64,000 nt of DNA from NCBI RefSeq assembly GCF_036075115.1, contig NZ_CP107958.1:1488001-1552000 (forward strand), in the 5' to 3' direction. This document shows, piece by piece, positions 34,231 through 43,355 of this stretch. The DNA is from Streptomyces sp. NBC_00377 (GTDB taxonomy: Bacteria; Actinomycetota; Actinomycetes; Streptomycetales; Streptomycetaceae). The position numbers and the translations under genes were made by a program. How positions within the stretch are numbered: the first letter of the stretch is position 1; every line of letters starts with the position of its first letter. The notes beneath the pieces were generated by a model, which saw only the letters and a program-made list of their open reading frames with translations, was not told where the DNA came from and made no database searches.

Positions 34231-34263
34231 ACGGCCCGCCCCGCATCGCGCGGGGCGGGCCGT
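34231..34263. terminator. Bidirectional hairpin between tex and the convergent ABC-F gene
   Basis: ACGGCCCGCCCCGC (34231-34244) pairs with GCGGGGCGGGCCGT (34250-34263), a perfect 14-bp stem with a 5-nt loop, lying in the 184-bp convergent gap. Confidence 0.85.
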
Positions 34264-34318
34264 CGCGTACGGCGTCGGGAGGCGAGCGGGACTTCGCCCG
34301 GCGGCCTCCGTCGCAGGA

Positions 34319-35959
34319 CTACCGCTCCGTCACCTTGCCGTCGGCGATCTCCAGCCGGCGCGTGACATGCACGGCGTCCAGCATCCGCCGGTCGTGGGTG
34401 ACCAGGAGCAGGGTGCCCTCGTAGGCGCCGAGGGCCGACTCCAGCTGTTCGATGGCCGGGAGGTCGAGGTGGTTCGTCGGCTCGTCGAGGACGAGGAGGT
34501 TGACTCCCCGGCCCTGGAGCAGTGCGAGCGCGGCGCGGGTGCGTTCGCCCGGTGACAGGGTCGCCGCCGGGCGCATGACGTGGTCCGACTTCAGGCCGAA
34601 CTTGGCGAGCAGGGTGCGCACCTCGGCCGGTTCGGTGTCGGGCACGGCCGCGCGGAACGCGTCGGCCAGGGCCTCCGGGCCGTGGAACAGCTGCCGTGCC
34701 TGGTCGACCTCGCCGACCAGGACGCCCGAGCCGAGGGTGGCCTGTCCGGCGTCCAGCGGGACCCGGCCGAGGAGCGCGCCCAGGAGGGTCGACTTGCCCG
34801 CGCCGTTCGCGCCGGTCACCGCGACCCGGTCGGCCCAGTCGATCTGGAGGGAGACGGGCCCGAAGGTGAAGCCGCCGCGCCGCACCTCGGCTTCGCGCAG
34901 GGTCGCCACCACCGCGCCCGAACGCGGGGCGGTCGCGATCTCCATGCGCAGCTCCCACTCCTTGCGCGGCTCCTCGACGGTCTCGAGGCGTTCGATCATG
35001 CGCTGGGTCTGCCGTGCTTTCGCGGCCTGCTTCTCGCTCGCCTCGCTGCGGAACTTGCGGCCGATCTTGTCGTTGTCGTTGCCGGCCTTGCGGCGCGCGT
35101 TCTTCACGCCCTTGTCCATCCAGGAGCGCTGGGTCTGCGCGCGGTCCTGAAGGGCCGCCTTCTTGTCGGCGTACTCCTCGAAGTCCTCGCGGGCATGCCG
35201 GCGGGCCACGTCCCGCTCCTCCAGGTAGGCGTCGTAACCGCCACCGTAGAGGTTGATCTGCTGCTGCGCGAGATCGAGTTCGAGGACCTTGGTGACCGTG
35301 CGGGTGAGGAACTCGCGGTCGTGGCTGACGACGACCGTGCCGGCCCGCAGACCCTTCACGAAGCGTTCCAGCCGCTCCAGGCCGTCGAGGTCGAGGTCGT
35401 TGGTCGGCTCGTCGAGGAGGAAGACGTCGTAGCGGGAGAGGAGGAGCGAGGCGAGGCCCGCCCGGGCCGCCTGGCCACCGGACAGGGAGGTCATCGGCTG
35501 GTCGAGGCCGACGCCGAGGCCGAGGGAGTCGGCCACCTCCTCTGCGCGCTCGTCGAGGTCGGCGCCCCCGAGGTCGAGCCAGCGCTCCAGACTCGTCGCG
35601 TAGGCGTCGTCGGCTCCGGGCGCGCCGTCCACCAGGGCCTGGGTGGCCTCGTCCATCGTGCGCTGTGCCTCGGCGACGCCGGTGCGGCGGGCGAGGAAGT
35701 CCCGCACGCTCTCGCCGGGGCGGCGCTCGGGTTCCTGGGGCAGGTGGCCGACGGTCGCGGTCGGCGGCGAGAGCCTGAGCTCGCCCTGCTCGGGCGCGGT
35801 GAGCCCGGCGAGCAGCTTCAGCAGGGTGGACTTGCCCGCGCCGTTGGCGCCGACCAGCCCGATCACGTCCCCGGGGGCGACGACGAGGTCGAGCCCGGAG
35901 AAGAGGGAGCGGTCGCCGTGGCCGGCGGCGAGGTTCTTGGCGACGAGGGTGGCAGTCAT
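34319..35959 (-). CDS. ABC-F family ribosome-associated ATPase
   Basis: 546 aa with two ABC cassettes and no membrane segments. The first has GLVGANGAGKSTLL, SLSGGQAARAGLASLL and FLLDEPTNDLD; the second has VTGANGAGKSTLL, TLSPGERTRAALALL and LVLDEPTNHLD. The linker between them (about 235-345) is Lys/Arg-rich and contains the P-site tRNA interaction motif region. ABC-F proteins act on stalled ribosomes and some give antibiotic protection. No resistance-type leader is visible. It is convergent with tex. Which ABC-F subgroup it belongs to is uncertain. Confidence 0.92.
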   Translation of the reverse strand: MTATLVAKNLAAGHGDRSLFSGLDLVVAPGDVIGLVGANGAGKSTLLKLLAGLTAPEQGELRLSPPTATVGHLPQEPERRPGESVRDFLARRTGVAEAQRTMDEATQALVDGAPGADDAYATSLERWLDLGGADLDERAEEVADSLGLGVGLDQPMTSLSGGQAARAGLASLLLSRYDVFLLDEPTNDLDLDGLERLERFVKGLRAGTVVVSHDREFLTRTVTKVLELDLAQQQINLYGGGYDAYLEERDVARRHAREDFEEYADKKAALQDRAQTQRSWMDKGVKNARRKAGNDNDKIGRKFRSEASEKQAAKARQTQRMIERLETVEEPRKEWELRMEIATAPRSGAVVATLREAEVRRGGFTFGPVSLQIDWADRVAVTGANGAGKSTLLGALLGRVPLDAGQATLGSGVLVGEVDQARQLFHGPEALADAFRAAVPDTEPAEVRTLLAKFGLKSDHVMRPAATLSPGERTRAALALLQGRGVNLLVLDEPTNHLDLPAIEQLESALGAYEGTLLLVTHDRRMLDAVHVTRRLEIADGKVTER

Positions 35960-36054
35960 CAGGTCGTAGATCCTAGTGGTCGTCCCGGGGTGCGGTCGCG
36001 CCGGATGCCCGGTGACCTCGCTGTCCGGCGGCGCGGTCGGTTACCGTCCGGGGC

Positions 36055-37020
36055 GTGAGGACTCGGTGGAGCAGCGATGTCATCGTGGTCGGCGGCGGGG
36101 TCATCGGGCTGGCGACGGCCGTCGTCCTCGCCGAACGCGGCCTGCGGGTCCGGGTCTGGACGCGCGAGCCGGCCGAGCGGACCACCTCGGCCGTGGCCGG
36201 TGCGCTGTGGTGGCCCTACCACATCGAACCGCTGGGGTCGGCGCGGGCGTGGGCGCTGCGCTCGCTGGAGGTCTACGAGGAACTCGCCGGGCGGCCCGGG
36301 GAGACCGGTGTGCGGCTGGTCGACGGGATCTTCGGCGGGCCGGACCTGGCCGGGGTCGAGAGCTGGGCGGCGGGCCGGCTGGCCGGGCTGCGCCGGACGA
36401 CTGCACACGAGTACGCCCTGGGGCCGGGCATCCGGGCACGGCTTCCACTGATCGACATGTCGATGTATCTGCCCTGGCTCCGGGGGCGGCTGCTGCGGTC
36501 GGGCGGCACGGTCGAGGAGCGAACGGTGAGCGGTCTGGCGGAGGCCGAGGCGCCGGTGGTGGTCAACTGCACGGGGCTGGGAGCCCGGGAACTGGCGGCG
36601 GACCCCTCGGTGCGGCCCGTGCGGGGGCAACTGGTCGTCGTGCAGAACCCCGGCGTCGACACCTGGCTCGTCTCCACCGGTCCGGACGGAGAGCTGGCGT
36701 ACCTGTTCCCGCACGCCGGGAGGTTGCTGCTGGGCGGCACCGCGGAGGACGACGTGTGGTCGCCCGAGCCCGATCCGAAGGTGGCCGAGTCGATCGTCCG
36801 CCGCTGCGCGGCCCTGCGGCCGGAGGTCGCCGGGGCCAGGATCCTGGAGCACCGGGTGGGACTGCGGCCGGTGCGGGGCACGGTGCGGCTGGAGCGGGCC
36901 GAGCTGCCGGACGGGCGGGTGCTGGTGCATCACTACGGGCACGGCGGGGCGGGTGTCACGGTCGCGTGGGGATGCGCGGAGGAGGCGGCCGGGCTGGTGC
37001 TCCCGGCCGCCTCCTCCTGA
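36055..37020 (+). CDS. FAD-dependent D-amino-acid oxidase-like protein
   Basis: 321 aa, GTG start at 36055. The FAD motif is VIVVGGGVIGLATAVVLAERG. Family landmarks are WWPYHIEP, VVVNCTGLGARELA, VRPVRGQLVVV, the substrate-binding arginine in EHRVGLRPVRGTVRLE, and HHYGHGGAGVTVAWG at the C-terminus. It matches D-amino-acid oxidases (DAO fold) and would deaminate D-amino acids to keto acids with release of H2O2. Substrate preference cannot be read. It starts 95 bp upstream of the ABC-F start, divergently. Confidence 0.88.
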   Translation: MRTRWSSDVIVVGGGVIGLATAVVLAERGLRVRVWTREPAERTTSAVAGALWWPYHIEPLGSARAWALRSLEVYEELAGRPGETGVRLVDGIFGGPDLAGVESWAAGRLAGLRRTTAHEYALGPGIRARLPLIDMSMYLPWLRGRLLRSGGTVEERTVSGLAEAEAPVVVNCTGLGARELAADPSVRPVRGQLVVVQNPGVDTWLVSTGPDGELAYLFPHAGRLLLGGTAEDDVWSPEPDPKVAESIVRRCAALRPEVAGARILEHRVGLRPVRGTVRLERAELPDGRVLVHHYGHGGAGVTVAWGCAEEAAGLVLPAASS

Positions 37021-37069
37021 CCCCGCTCCTGTGCCACCGGGATCCGGTGTCAGCGGGATCCGGGCGTGG

Positions 37070-39013
37070 TCACGGGATGCGGTACGTGTGGTGCGGTGGC
37101 CGTACGCCGTCCAGCGGGCGGGCGCCGGGGGTGACCGCGACCGATCCCGAGGTGGCGCGGGCGAAGGCGTCGGCGCCGCCGACGAGCGGGACCCGGGCCG
37201 AGGTGCGGGACAGGTCCAGGGTGAGGGTCGGGGTGTCGGCGGGCGGGTCGATGAGGTCCTTGTCGGTGCCCGCGACGATCAGCGCGAGACGGTGACCGGC
37301 CGGGACGACATGGTCGGTGGCCGCCAGGTCGATGGTGAGGGTGTACGCCCTGCCCGGGGTGAGCGGGACGCCCCGGCCCGGGTCCGCGTAGGTGCCGAGG
37401 TCGGCCCAGCCGCGGCTGACGACCGTCTGAGTGACGTCGGCTGTCCTGGCGGCGGTCTCCTTGAAGCACCCGCTGTCGCCCGTGGTGCTCGCGCCCCAGC
37501 AGGTGCGTCCGGTGAGCGTGCTGATGCCCTCGCCGCTCGCCGCGTAGTCGCGGATGGTGTCGGGTCCGAGGTCGACGAGGACGGCGCTCAGGTGGGCCGT
37601 CGCGGTGGTGGGGGTGGCGGTGACGGTGACCCGGGAGGAGCCGGACAGGCGCAGGTCGCGGGTGAGGGCTCCGGTGACGAAGGCGGCCTTCTCGGGGGTC
37701 GGGGTGTCGGTCCGCGCGGCCCACTCGCTCTCGCCGAGCCGCGGGTCGTCGGTGAAGGAGGCGGCGCCCTTGCCCTCGTGCGGGCCGAGGGTGCCCACGC
37801 CGGGCCGGCTGCCGGTGGCGGGGCGCAGGGTGGCGGTCCGGGTGCCGTGCGGCGGCCAGACGGCGGAGGTGACCCACCGGTCGGGGTGGCGTTCGATGTC
37901 GGCCATGGGCTCGCGGTCGATGCCGTTGTCGTAGCCGAGGAGTTCATGGTCGAACCAGCGGTGCAGGGTGTCCACCCAATCGGCCCGGCGGAAGTCGAAG
38001 GGGTCGACGTGGCCGGTCTGGGAGAGCCAGATCTTGCGCTCGACACCGTGCTTCGCGAGGGCGTCCCACCACTGGCCGAGGTGCTTGGTGCGGACGTTGA
38101 GGTCCTGGAGGCCGTGGACGAGGAAGACGCTCGCCTTCACCTTGCGCGCGTCCTTGACGTAGTCGCGCTCGGTCCACAGCGGCGTCCGGTCGCCGGTGCG
38201 CGGGGCCTCGTCGACGAGTCTGCGCTGGACGGTGGCGCACTTCGTGCGGGCCTCGGGGCTGTCCACGTAGTCGGAGAGCCAGTCGGGTCCGGAGTCGTAC
38301 AGGGGGGCGCCCTGGGCGAAGTAGTAGTCGTACCAGGAGGAGATGGCGGCGATCGGGACGATGGTCTTCAGGCCCCGCACACCGGTGGCGGCCACACCGT
38401 TGGCTATCGTGCCGTCCCAGCTCTTGCCGATCATGCCGGTTCTGCCGTTGGTCCACCCGGCCGTGGCGGTCGTGCCGCCGGTGCGGGTGGTGTACGCCCT
38501 GGCGCGGCCGTTCAGCCAGTCGACGACGGCCTTCGCGGACTGGATGTCGGAGCGTCCTCCGACGTCGACACAGCCGTCGGAGCGGTTGGTTCCGGCGAGA
38601 TCGACCATGACGAAGGCGTAGCCGCGCGGCACGAAGTAGTTGTCGTAGAACAGCGGGGCCTGGACGACGTTCCCGGCCGCGTCGTACGTCTTGCGCTGGC
38701 TCTCGTTGCCTCGCCCGCAGCAGGAGTAGTACGGGCTGGCGTCCATGATGACGGGCACCTTGCGGCCCTGGGCGGCGGGTTCGCGGGGGCGGACGATGTC
38801 CACGGCGACGCGGTCCGTCCGCCCGTCGCCGTCGCCGTCGAGCCCCGTGTCCACCCAGACGGCCTCGCGGACGGCGTTGTCGTAGGAGTAGACGGGCCGG
38901 CTCTCACGTGGGGTGCCGTGGGCCGTGGCCGGGGTGAGGAAGGCGGCCACCAGGAGGGTGATGGCGGCGGTCGCGAGCGGTCTCCAGGTCGTGAAGCGCA
39001 TGCGTGTCGGCAT
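37070..39013 (-). CDS. Secreted Xaa-Pro dipeptidyl-peptidase-like protein, S15 family
   Basis: 647 aa from the ATG at 39013; a TTG at 39037 and an ATG at 39001 are alternatives. A signal peptide is present (LATAAITLLVAAFLTPATAHG). The alpha/beta-hydrolase core has the nucleophile in GMIGKSWDGT, the Asp in LVHGLQDLNV and the His in LSQTGHVDPF, followed by the C-terminal X-Pro_dipeptid_C jelly-roll (about 430-645). It likely removes X-Pro dipeptides from peptides outside the cell. It is divergent from an M1 aminopeptidase, so both may serve extracellular peptide use. Confidence 0.92.
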   Translation of the reverse strand: MPTRMRFTTWRPLATAAITLLVAAFLTPATAHGTPRESRPVYSYDNAVREAVWVDTGLDGDGDGRTDRVAVDIVRPREPAAQGRKVPVIMDASPYYSCCGRGNESQRKTYDAAGNVVQAPLFYDNYFVPRGYAFVMVDLAGTNRSDGCVDVGGRSDIQSAKAVVDWLNGRARAYTTRTGGTTATAGWTNGRTGMIGKSWDGTIANGVAATGVRGLKTIVPIAAISSWYDYYFAQGAPLYDSGPDWLSDYVDSPEARTKCATVQRRLVDEAPRTGDRTPLWTERDYVKDARKVKASVFLVHGLQDLNVRTKHLGQWWDALAKHGVERKIWLSQTGHVDPFDFRRADWVDTLHRWFDHELLGYDNGIDREPMADIERHPDRWVTSAVWPPHGTRTATLRPATGSRPGVGTLGPHEGKGAASFTDDPRLGESEWAARTDTPTPEKAAFVTGALTRDLRLSGSSRVTVTATPTTATAHLSAVLVDLGPDTIRDYAASGEGISTLTGRTCWGASTTGDSGCFKETAARTADVTQTVVSRGWADLGTYADPGRGVPLTPGRAYTLTIDLAATDHVVPAGHRLALIVAGTDKDLIDPPADTPTLTLDLSRTSARVPLVGGADAFARATSGSVAVTPGARPLDGVRPPHHTYRIP

Positions 39014-39214
39014 GCGCGGGACGCTACCTCGCGTCAACTCCCGTACAGAAGAGGGCGACTGTGGTTCCGCTGTGGCCGAAACGCGCCCCTGGGGCGGTCG
39101 GCCCGTGACGGCCGAATGGCGATCGTGTGACGGGGGTGGCGGTGGGCAGGCCCTGGGACACAGGGAGTCAATAGGCTCCGAACAGACCTCGTGACCCTAC
39201 GACTTGGAGCTCTC

Positions 39215-40708
39215 GTGCACCGCAGAATCATCACGCCGGGCGCACTCGCCGCCGCGTCCGTCCTGCTGGCGATCCCGGCATCGGCCGCGAGCGCCTCCCC
39301 CGGCGCCCCGGGCATCGGCGACCCCTACTACCCGGCGTACGGCAACGGCGGATACGACGTCTCCCACTACGATCTGCGGCTGAAGTACCAGCCGGCCACG
39401 GACGAGCTGGAGGGCACGGCGACGATCCTGGCGAAGACCACGCAGGAGCTGTCCCGGTTCGACCTGGACTTCCTGCTCGACGTGAGCGAGGTGCGGGTCA
39501 ACGGCGTCAGGGCGGCCTTCACGACCTCGGGCGAGCACGAGCTGGAGATCACGCCGAGGACGCCCCTGGCCGAGGGCGCGACGGTCACGGTCGTGGTGCG
39601 GTACAGCGGGATCCCGTCGTCGAAACAGGCGTACGGCTTCACCAGTTGGCACCGCACGCCGGACGGCGGGGTGGGTGCCAACGAGCCCGAGGCGGCCTGG
39701 TGGTGGTTCCCCGGCAACGACCACCCGCTCGACAAGGCCACCTACGACGTGTCGGTGCTGGTGCCCGACGGCTCACAGGCCATCTCCAACGGCACGCTCC
39801 AGTCGACGAGTTCACGCCTCGGCTGGACCCGCTACAACTGGCGTTCCGACAAGCCCCAGGCCAGCTATCTGGCCACCCTCGCCGTCGGGAAGTTCGACCT
39901 CTCGACCGGGACGAGCGAGAGCGGCATCCCGGTCGTCAACGCCTACAGCAAGGACCTGGGCGCCAATACCGGGGCGGCGCGGGCGAGCGTCGAGCGGACC
40001 GGGGAGATCGCCGACTGGCTGAGCGGGTACTTCGGGCCGTACCCCTTCGACGCGCTCGGCGGCTACGTGCCCAACACCACCACCGGGTACGCGCTGGAGA
40101 CGCAGACCCGGCCCTTCTACAGCCCCCGGCAGTTCGCGAACGGCTCCAACGTCTCCGTGGTGGTGCACGAGCTGGCCCACCAGTGGTACGGCGACTACGT
40201 GTCCGTGGCCGGGTGGAAGGACATCTGGCTCAACGAGGGCTTCGCCCGGTACGCGCAGTGGCTGTGGTCCGAGCACGAGAACGAGGGCACGGCGAGGGAA
40301 CTCGCGGACTACGTGTACGCCTCGCACCCGGCCGACGACCCGTTCTGGACGGTGAAGCCCGGTGACCCGGGCGCGGCGAACCAGTTCGACATCGCCGTCT
40401 ACGACCGGGGCGCACTGGCGGTCCAGGCACTGCGGGGCGAGATCGGCGACGACGCCTTCTTCGCCGTACTGAAGGGCTGGCCGCAGAAGCACGCGTACGG
40501 CAACGCGAGCGTCGCCGACTTCCAGAAGTACGCCGAGCAGGTCTCCGGCAGGCAGCTGGACGGCCTGTTCGACACCTGGCTGTTCCGGCCGGAGAAGCCG
40601 GCGGCTCCCGCGGCGCGGACGGCGTCCGTCGCGAAGGCGCTGGCCGCTCCCGCGCAGCCGAAGTCCTGGAAGAAGATCGCCGCGACGGACGACGTGCACG
40701 AGCACTGA
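39215..40708 (+). CDS. Secreted M1 family metallo-aminopeptidase
   Basis: 497 aa, GTG at 39215 with TTGGAG upstream. The signal peptide is in the first 35 residues (HRRIITPGALAAASVLLAI). After an N-terminal beta-sandwich the zinc motif HELAHQWYGD is followed 18 residues later by the third ligand in NEGFARY. The exopeptidase GAMEN motif is replaced by a GYALETQTRPFY region, as in other short secreted M1 members. It lacks the large C-terminal helical domain of PepN, so it is a compact member. It probably acts with the neighbouring S15 peptidase. Confidence 0.92.
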   Translation: MHRRIITPGALAAASVLLAIPASAASASPGAPGIGDPYYPAYGNGGYDVSHYDLRLKYQPATDELEGTATILAKTTQELSRFDLDFLLDVSEVRVNGVRAAFTTSGEHELEITPRTPLAEGATVTVVVRYSGIPSSKQAYGFTSWHRTPDGGVGANEPEAAWWWFPGNDHPLDKATYDVSVLVPDGSQAISNGTLQSTSSRLGWTRYNWRSDKPQASYLATLAVGKFDLSTGTSESGIPVVNAYSKDLGANTGAARASVERTGEIADWLSGYFGPYPFDALGGYVPNTTTGYALETQTRPFYSPRQFANGSNVSVVVHELAHQWYGDYVSVAGWKDIWLNEGFARYAQWLWSEHENEGTARELADYVYASHPADDPFWTVKPGDPGAANQFDIAVYDRGALAVQALRGEIGDDAFFAVLKGWPQKHAYGNASVADFQKYAEQVSGRQLDGLFDTWLFRPEKPAAPAARTASVAKALAAPAQPKSWKKIAATDDVHEH

Positions 40709-40815
40709 GCCCGATACGCCGGCCGCCCCGCTCCGCTTTCCGAACGCCTGTCTGACACGAGGCGACTTTGGGTAGCAAGCAGTGCAGACATCGTGAAGAG
40801 AGCGGGGAGACGGCC

Positions 40816-40995
40816 GTGGCGGGTACGCAGAACAGCAATGAGGGCTTGGGACTGTGGAGGGTGCTGCCGCTGATCGGAGCAGTGGTGCTGGCCGTCGGCC
40901 TGATCGGCCAGGTGCCGCTGTTGACCCTGTTGGGCGCGGTCGTCGCCCTCGTCGGGGTGATCGGACTCAGCGCTGCGAGACGCAGACAGAGATGA
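40816..40995 (+). CDS. Small two-helix membrane protein
   Basis: 59 aa from a GTG at 40816 with GCGGGGAGA upstream. Two hydrophobic segments (LWRVLPLIGAVVLAVGLI and LTLLGAVVALVGVIGLSA) end in a basic tail (ARRRQR), so the tail should face the cytoplasm. No family is recognised. It lies 107 bp downstream of the M1 peptidase gene in the same direction and 21 bp from the convergent PfkB gene. Confidence 0.7.
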   Translation: MAGTQNSNEGLGLWRVLPLIGAVVLAVGLIGQVPLLTLLGAVVALVGVIGLSAARRRQR

Positions 40996-41016
40996 CCGCT
41001 CCGGCCCCGGCCGCGG

Positions 41017-42033
41017 CTACCGCAGGGTCGTCGCCGCCCGGGCCAGGAGTACCTCGCGCGGCAGGGCCGCGCTGTCCGTGGACGGCACCGTGCACGCGTA
41101 CGCCCCGGCCAGCGCGCCGAACTCGGCACACCGGTGCGGGTGCTCGCCGTTGAGGCGGCCGAAGAGGAACGCGGACGCGAAGGCGTCACCCGCGCCGTTG
41201 GAGTCGACCACCGGTCCGGGCGGGGCCGCGGCCGGGACGTGGGTCAGCTCGCCGTCGGCGAGCAGGTACGCGCCCTTCGCACCGGCCGTGGCCACGACCA
41301 CCTCGGCGCGGCCCCGCCCGGCGATGCGCCGCATGGTCGCCTCCGGGTCCGTCAGCGCGGTCACGGAGACGAAGACGACGTCAGCCTCGTGGGCGAAGGC
41401 CTCGTGGTACGGGTTCTCCCCGTCCCAGTTGTGCAGGTCCGTGGAGATGCCGACGCCCGCCTCGCGCAGTACCGGCAGAGCCTCGGCACAGGGGTGGGTG
41501 ATGGACACGTGCGCGTGGCGGCTCGCGGCGGCCAGGGTCCGCAGGGTGTCCTGCGGGAAGCGGTCGCCGGGTCGCCCCCGGCTGTTGTCGTACAGCGACA
41601 GCCGCCGCCCGTCCGGCCCGACCAGGTTGACCGCGCGCTTGGTACCGGCGGGCTGCGGGATCGCGGTCAACGCGATGCCCTTCTCCCGGTGCAGGGCGCG
41701 CACCAGGTCTCCCTCGGGGTCGTCGCCCAGGAAGTCGAGGTGGTGGACGCGCAGGCCGAGGGCGACCAGGCCGAGGGCGACGAAGTCACCGGTCTGTCCG
41801 GCGCGGGCGCGGATCCCGCCGTCGATCATGTAGCTGTCGGCGTACGGGAGCGGCAGCTCCGGCACGTACACGATCGTGTCCACGCCGGCCCCGCCCAGCA
41901 CCAGGACGTCGACGTCGCCGGTGTTCTCGGACGGTCCGGCGTTCGCGGCGTTCCGTGCGCTGTCGGCACGGTCCGCGGCGCCGGCACCTTCCGCGCTGTC
42001 GGCGTTGCCCGCGTTCCCCTTGTCGGCGCGCAT
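41017..42033 (-). CDS. PfkB-family carbohydrate kinase
   Basis: 338 aa from the ATG at 42033, with GGGAGGGG upstream. The first 45 residues are low-complexity (repeats of NA, AD, SA). The kinase begins DVDVLVLGGAGVDTIVY, and the C-terminal anion-hole and catalytic Asp motif is DSNGAGDAFASAFLFG. Ribokinase-type enzymes of this family phosphorylate sugars or nucleosides; the substrate is unknown. Its start lies 5 nt after the stop of a macrodomain gene, an operon-like arrangement that hints at ribose or ADP-ribose metabolism. Confidence 0.88.
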   Translation of the reverse strand: MRADKGNAGNADSAEGAGAADRADSARNAANAGPSENTGDVDVLVLGGAGVDTIVYVPELPLPYADSYMIDGGIRARAGQTGDFVALGLVALGLRVHHLDFLGDDPEGDLVRALHREKGIALTAIPQPAGTKRAVNLVGPDGRRLSLYDNSRGRPGDRFPQDTLRTLAAASRHAHVSITHPCAEALPVLREAGVGISTDLHNWDGENPYHEAFAHEADVVFVSVTALTDPEATMRRIAGRGRAEVVVATAGAKGAYLLADGELTHVPAAAPPGPVVDSNGAGDAFASAFLFGRLNGEHPHRCAEFGALAGAYACTVPSTDSAALPREVLLARAATTLR

Positions 42034-42038
42034 GGGCG

Positions 42039-42521
42039 CTACCCCTCCCCGTGGTCGTACACCGTCACCGCGACCCCCCGCTCGACCAGCCGCCCGAGGA
42101 CGAGCGGTTCGACGCGGGACCACTTGCCGCCGGCCAGACCGCAGCCTATCCGGGGCATGTGCACGGACGCGCCGAGGCCGATCGCACGGTCGGCGAGACG
42201 GGCCAGTGCCGTGTCGACGGCCGGGTAGCGCACGGGAACGCCCTTGCTGCCCGTCCTGGTGCCACGCTGGCCGATCATGTTGGCGACCCAGACGTCGGGC
42301 TTCACCTGGACGAGCTGGAGCGCGCCCAGGGCGAAGTCGTTCGAGGCGCGCTCCCGGTGCCAGGCACGGTAGGCCGCCTCGGGCTCCGGCCAGCGGCGGG
42401 ACAGTGCCAGGACGAAGCCCTTCCCCCATCCCCCGATGTCGTTGCAGACGTGGGCGATCACCTTGACGCCTTTCACCGACGGCACGGTGGCGTCACCCCG
42501 GACATAAGTGATCTCCGACAT
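42039..42521 (-). CDS. Macrodomain (Appr-1''-p processing) protein
   Basis: 160 aa. The macro fold is recognisable from EITYVRGDATVP, VIAHVCNDIGGWGKGFVLALS (the ADP-ribose diphosphate loop) and HMPRIGCGLAGGKW (second loop). It probably binds or hydrolyses ADP-ribose, its phosphate or ADP-ribosyl groups. It heads a two-gene unit with the PfkB kinase. It is divergent from a MerR regulator with 90 bp between them, which may control the pair. Confidence 0.88.
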   Translation of the reverse strand: MSEITYVRGDATVPSVKGVKVIAHVCNDIGGWGKGFVLALSRRWPEPEAAYRAWHRERASNDFALGALQLVQVKPDVWVANMIGQRGTRTGSKGVPVRYPAVDTALARLADRAIGLGASVHMPRIGCGLAGGKWSRVEPLVLGRLVERGVAVTVYDHGEG

Positions 42522-42575
42522 GACGCCACCGTAGGCGATGCCACTGACAGCGGCCCCGGCCTGCGGCCCGAGCGG

Positions 42576-42608
42576 TTTCACAGCAGTGGTGTGACAGCGA
42601 TACTGCTG
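42576..42608 (+). promoter_or_regulatory. Candidate promoter and dyad for the MerR gene
   Basis: TTTCAC (42576-42581) and GATACT (42599-42604) are separated by 17 bp and would start transcription close to the MerR ATG at 42612. An inverted repeat CAGCAGT-N14-ACTGCTG (42581-42608) covers the spacer and -10. There is no Shine-Dalgarno, so a leaderless transcript under self-repression is plausible. Confidence 0.45.
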
Positions 42609-42611
42609 CAC

Positions 42612-43343
42612 ATGACGATCGAGACCGAGGATCCGGCCCTCACGGTCGACGAGCTGGCCGCCCGCGCGGGCGTCACGGTGCGGACGGTGCGCTTCTACGG
42701 CACCAAGGGCCTCCTGCCGCCGCCGGTCATCGGACCGCGCCGGGTGGGGCGCTACGGCGCCGGGCATCTCGCGCGTCTGGCGCTCATCGAGGAGCTTCGG
42801 GGGCAGGGCCTGACGCTGGCGGCGATCGAACGCTATCTGGACCGGCTGCCGCCCGGTCTCGACGCCCGCGACCTCGCCGTGCACCGGGCCGTGGTGGCCT
42901 CCTGGGCGCCGGACGCCGTGGAGACGGTGGAGCGCGAGGAACTCCGGCGGCGGGCGGGGCGGGAGCTCAGCGAGGAGGACGTGGACCGGCTCGCCGCGAT
43001 GGGCGTGCTGGAGGCCGGCGCCGCGGACCCGGCCGGCGGGGAGACGTACCGCGTCGACGCGGGGCTGCTGCGGCTGGGTGTGCGGCTCCTCGACGTACCA
43101 CTGTCCCCCGAGGTGATCCGGGCGGCCCGCAACGTCCTGCTCGACCATGCGCGCGCCACGGCCCACGAGCTGTCGCGGCTGCTGCGCGAGGAGGTACCGG
43201 AAGGCGACGCGCGGGCGGTGAGATCGCTGTCGGCGCACATGCAGCCCTTGGTCGTCCAGGCGTTGCTGACGGCTTTTCAGCGGTCGCTGACGCAGGAGTT
43301 GCGGGAGTGGCCCGGGGAGCCGCGGGCGGGCGGCTCCCCCTGA
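42612..43343 (+). CDS. MerR-family transcriptional regulator
   Basis: 243 aa. The winged HTH at the N-terminus reads LTVDELAARAGVTVRTVRFY and GLLPPP, with the typical second helix GHLARLALIEELRGQGLTL. A long C-terminal region of about 150 residues is unlike the short MerR metal sensors and has no Cys-rich metal site, so it probably binds an organic ligand. Targets are unknown. The divergent macrodomain and PfkB pair is the natural candidate. Confidence 0.88.
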   Translation: MTIETEDPALTVDELAARAGVTVRTVRFYGTKGLLPPPVIGPRRVGRYGAGHLARLALIEELRGQGLTLAAIERYLDRLPPGLDARDLAVHRAVVASWAPDAVETVEREELRRRAGRELSEEDVDRLAAMGVLEAGAADPAGGETYRVDAGLLRLGVRLLDVPLSPEVIRAARNVLLDHARATAHELSRLLREEVPEGDARAVRSLSAHMQPLVVQALLTAFQRSLTQELREWPGEPRAGGSP

Positions 43344-43355
43344 CGGGCCGGCGGC

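Noticed and set aside
37035-37049. CACCGG-GAT-CCGGTG between the oxidase and S15 genes as a terminator
   Set aside because: The stem is only six base pairs with a 3-nt loop; it may contribute but is too weak to call.
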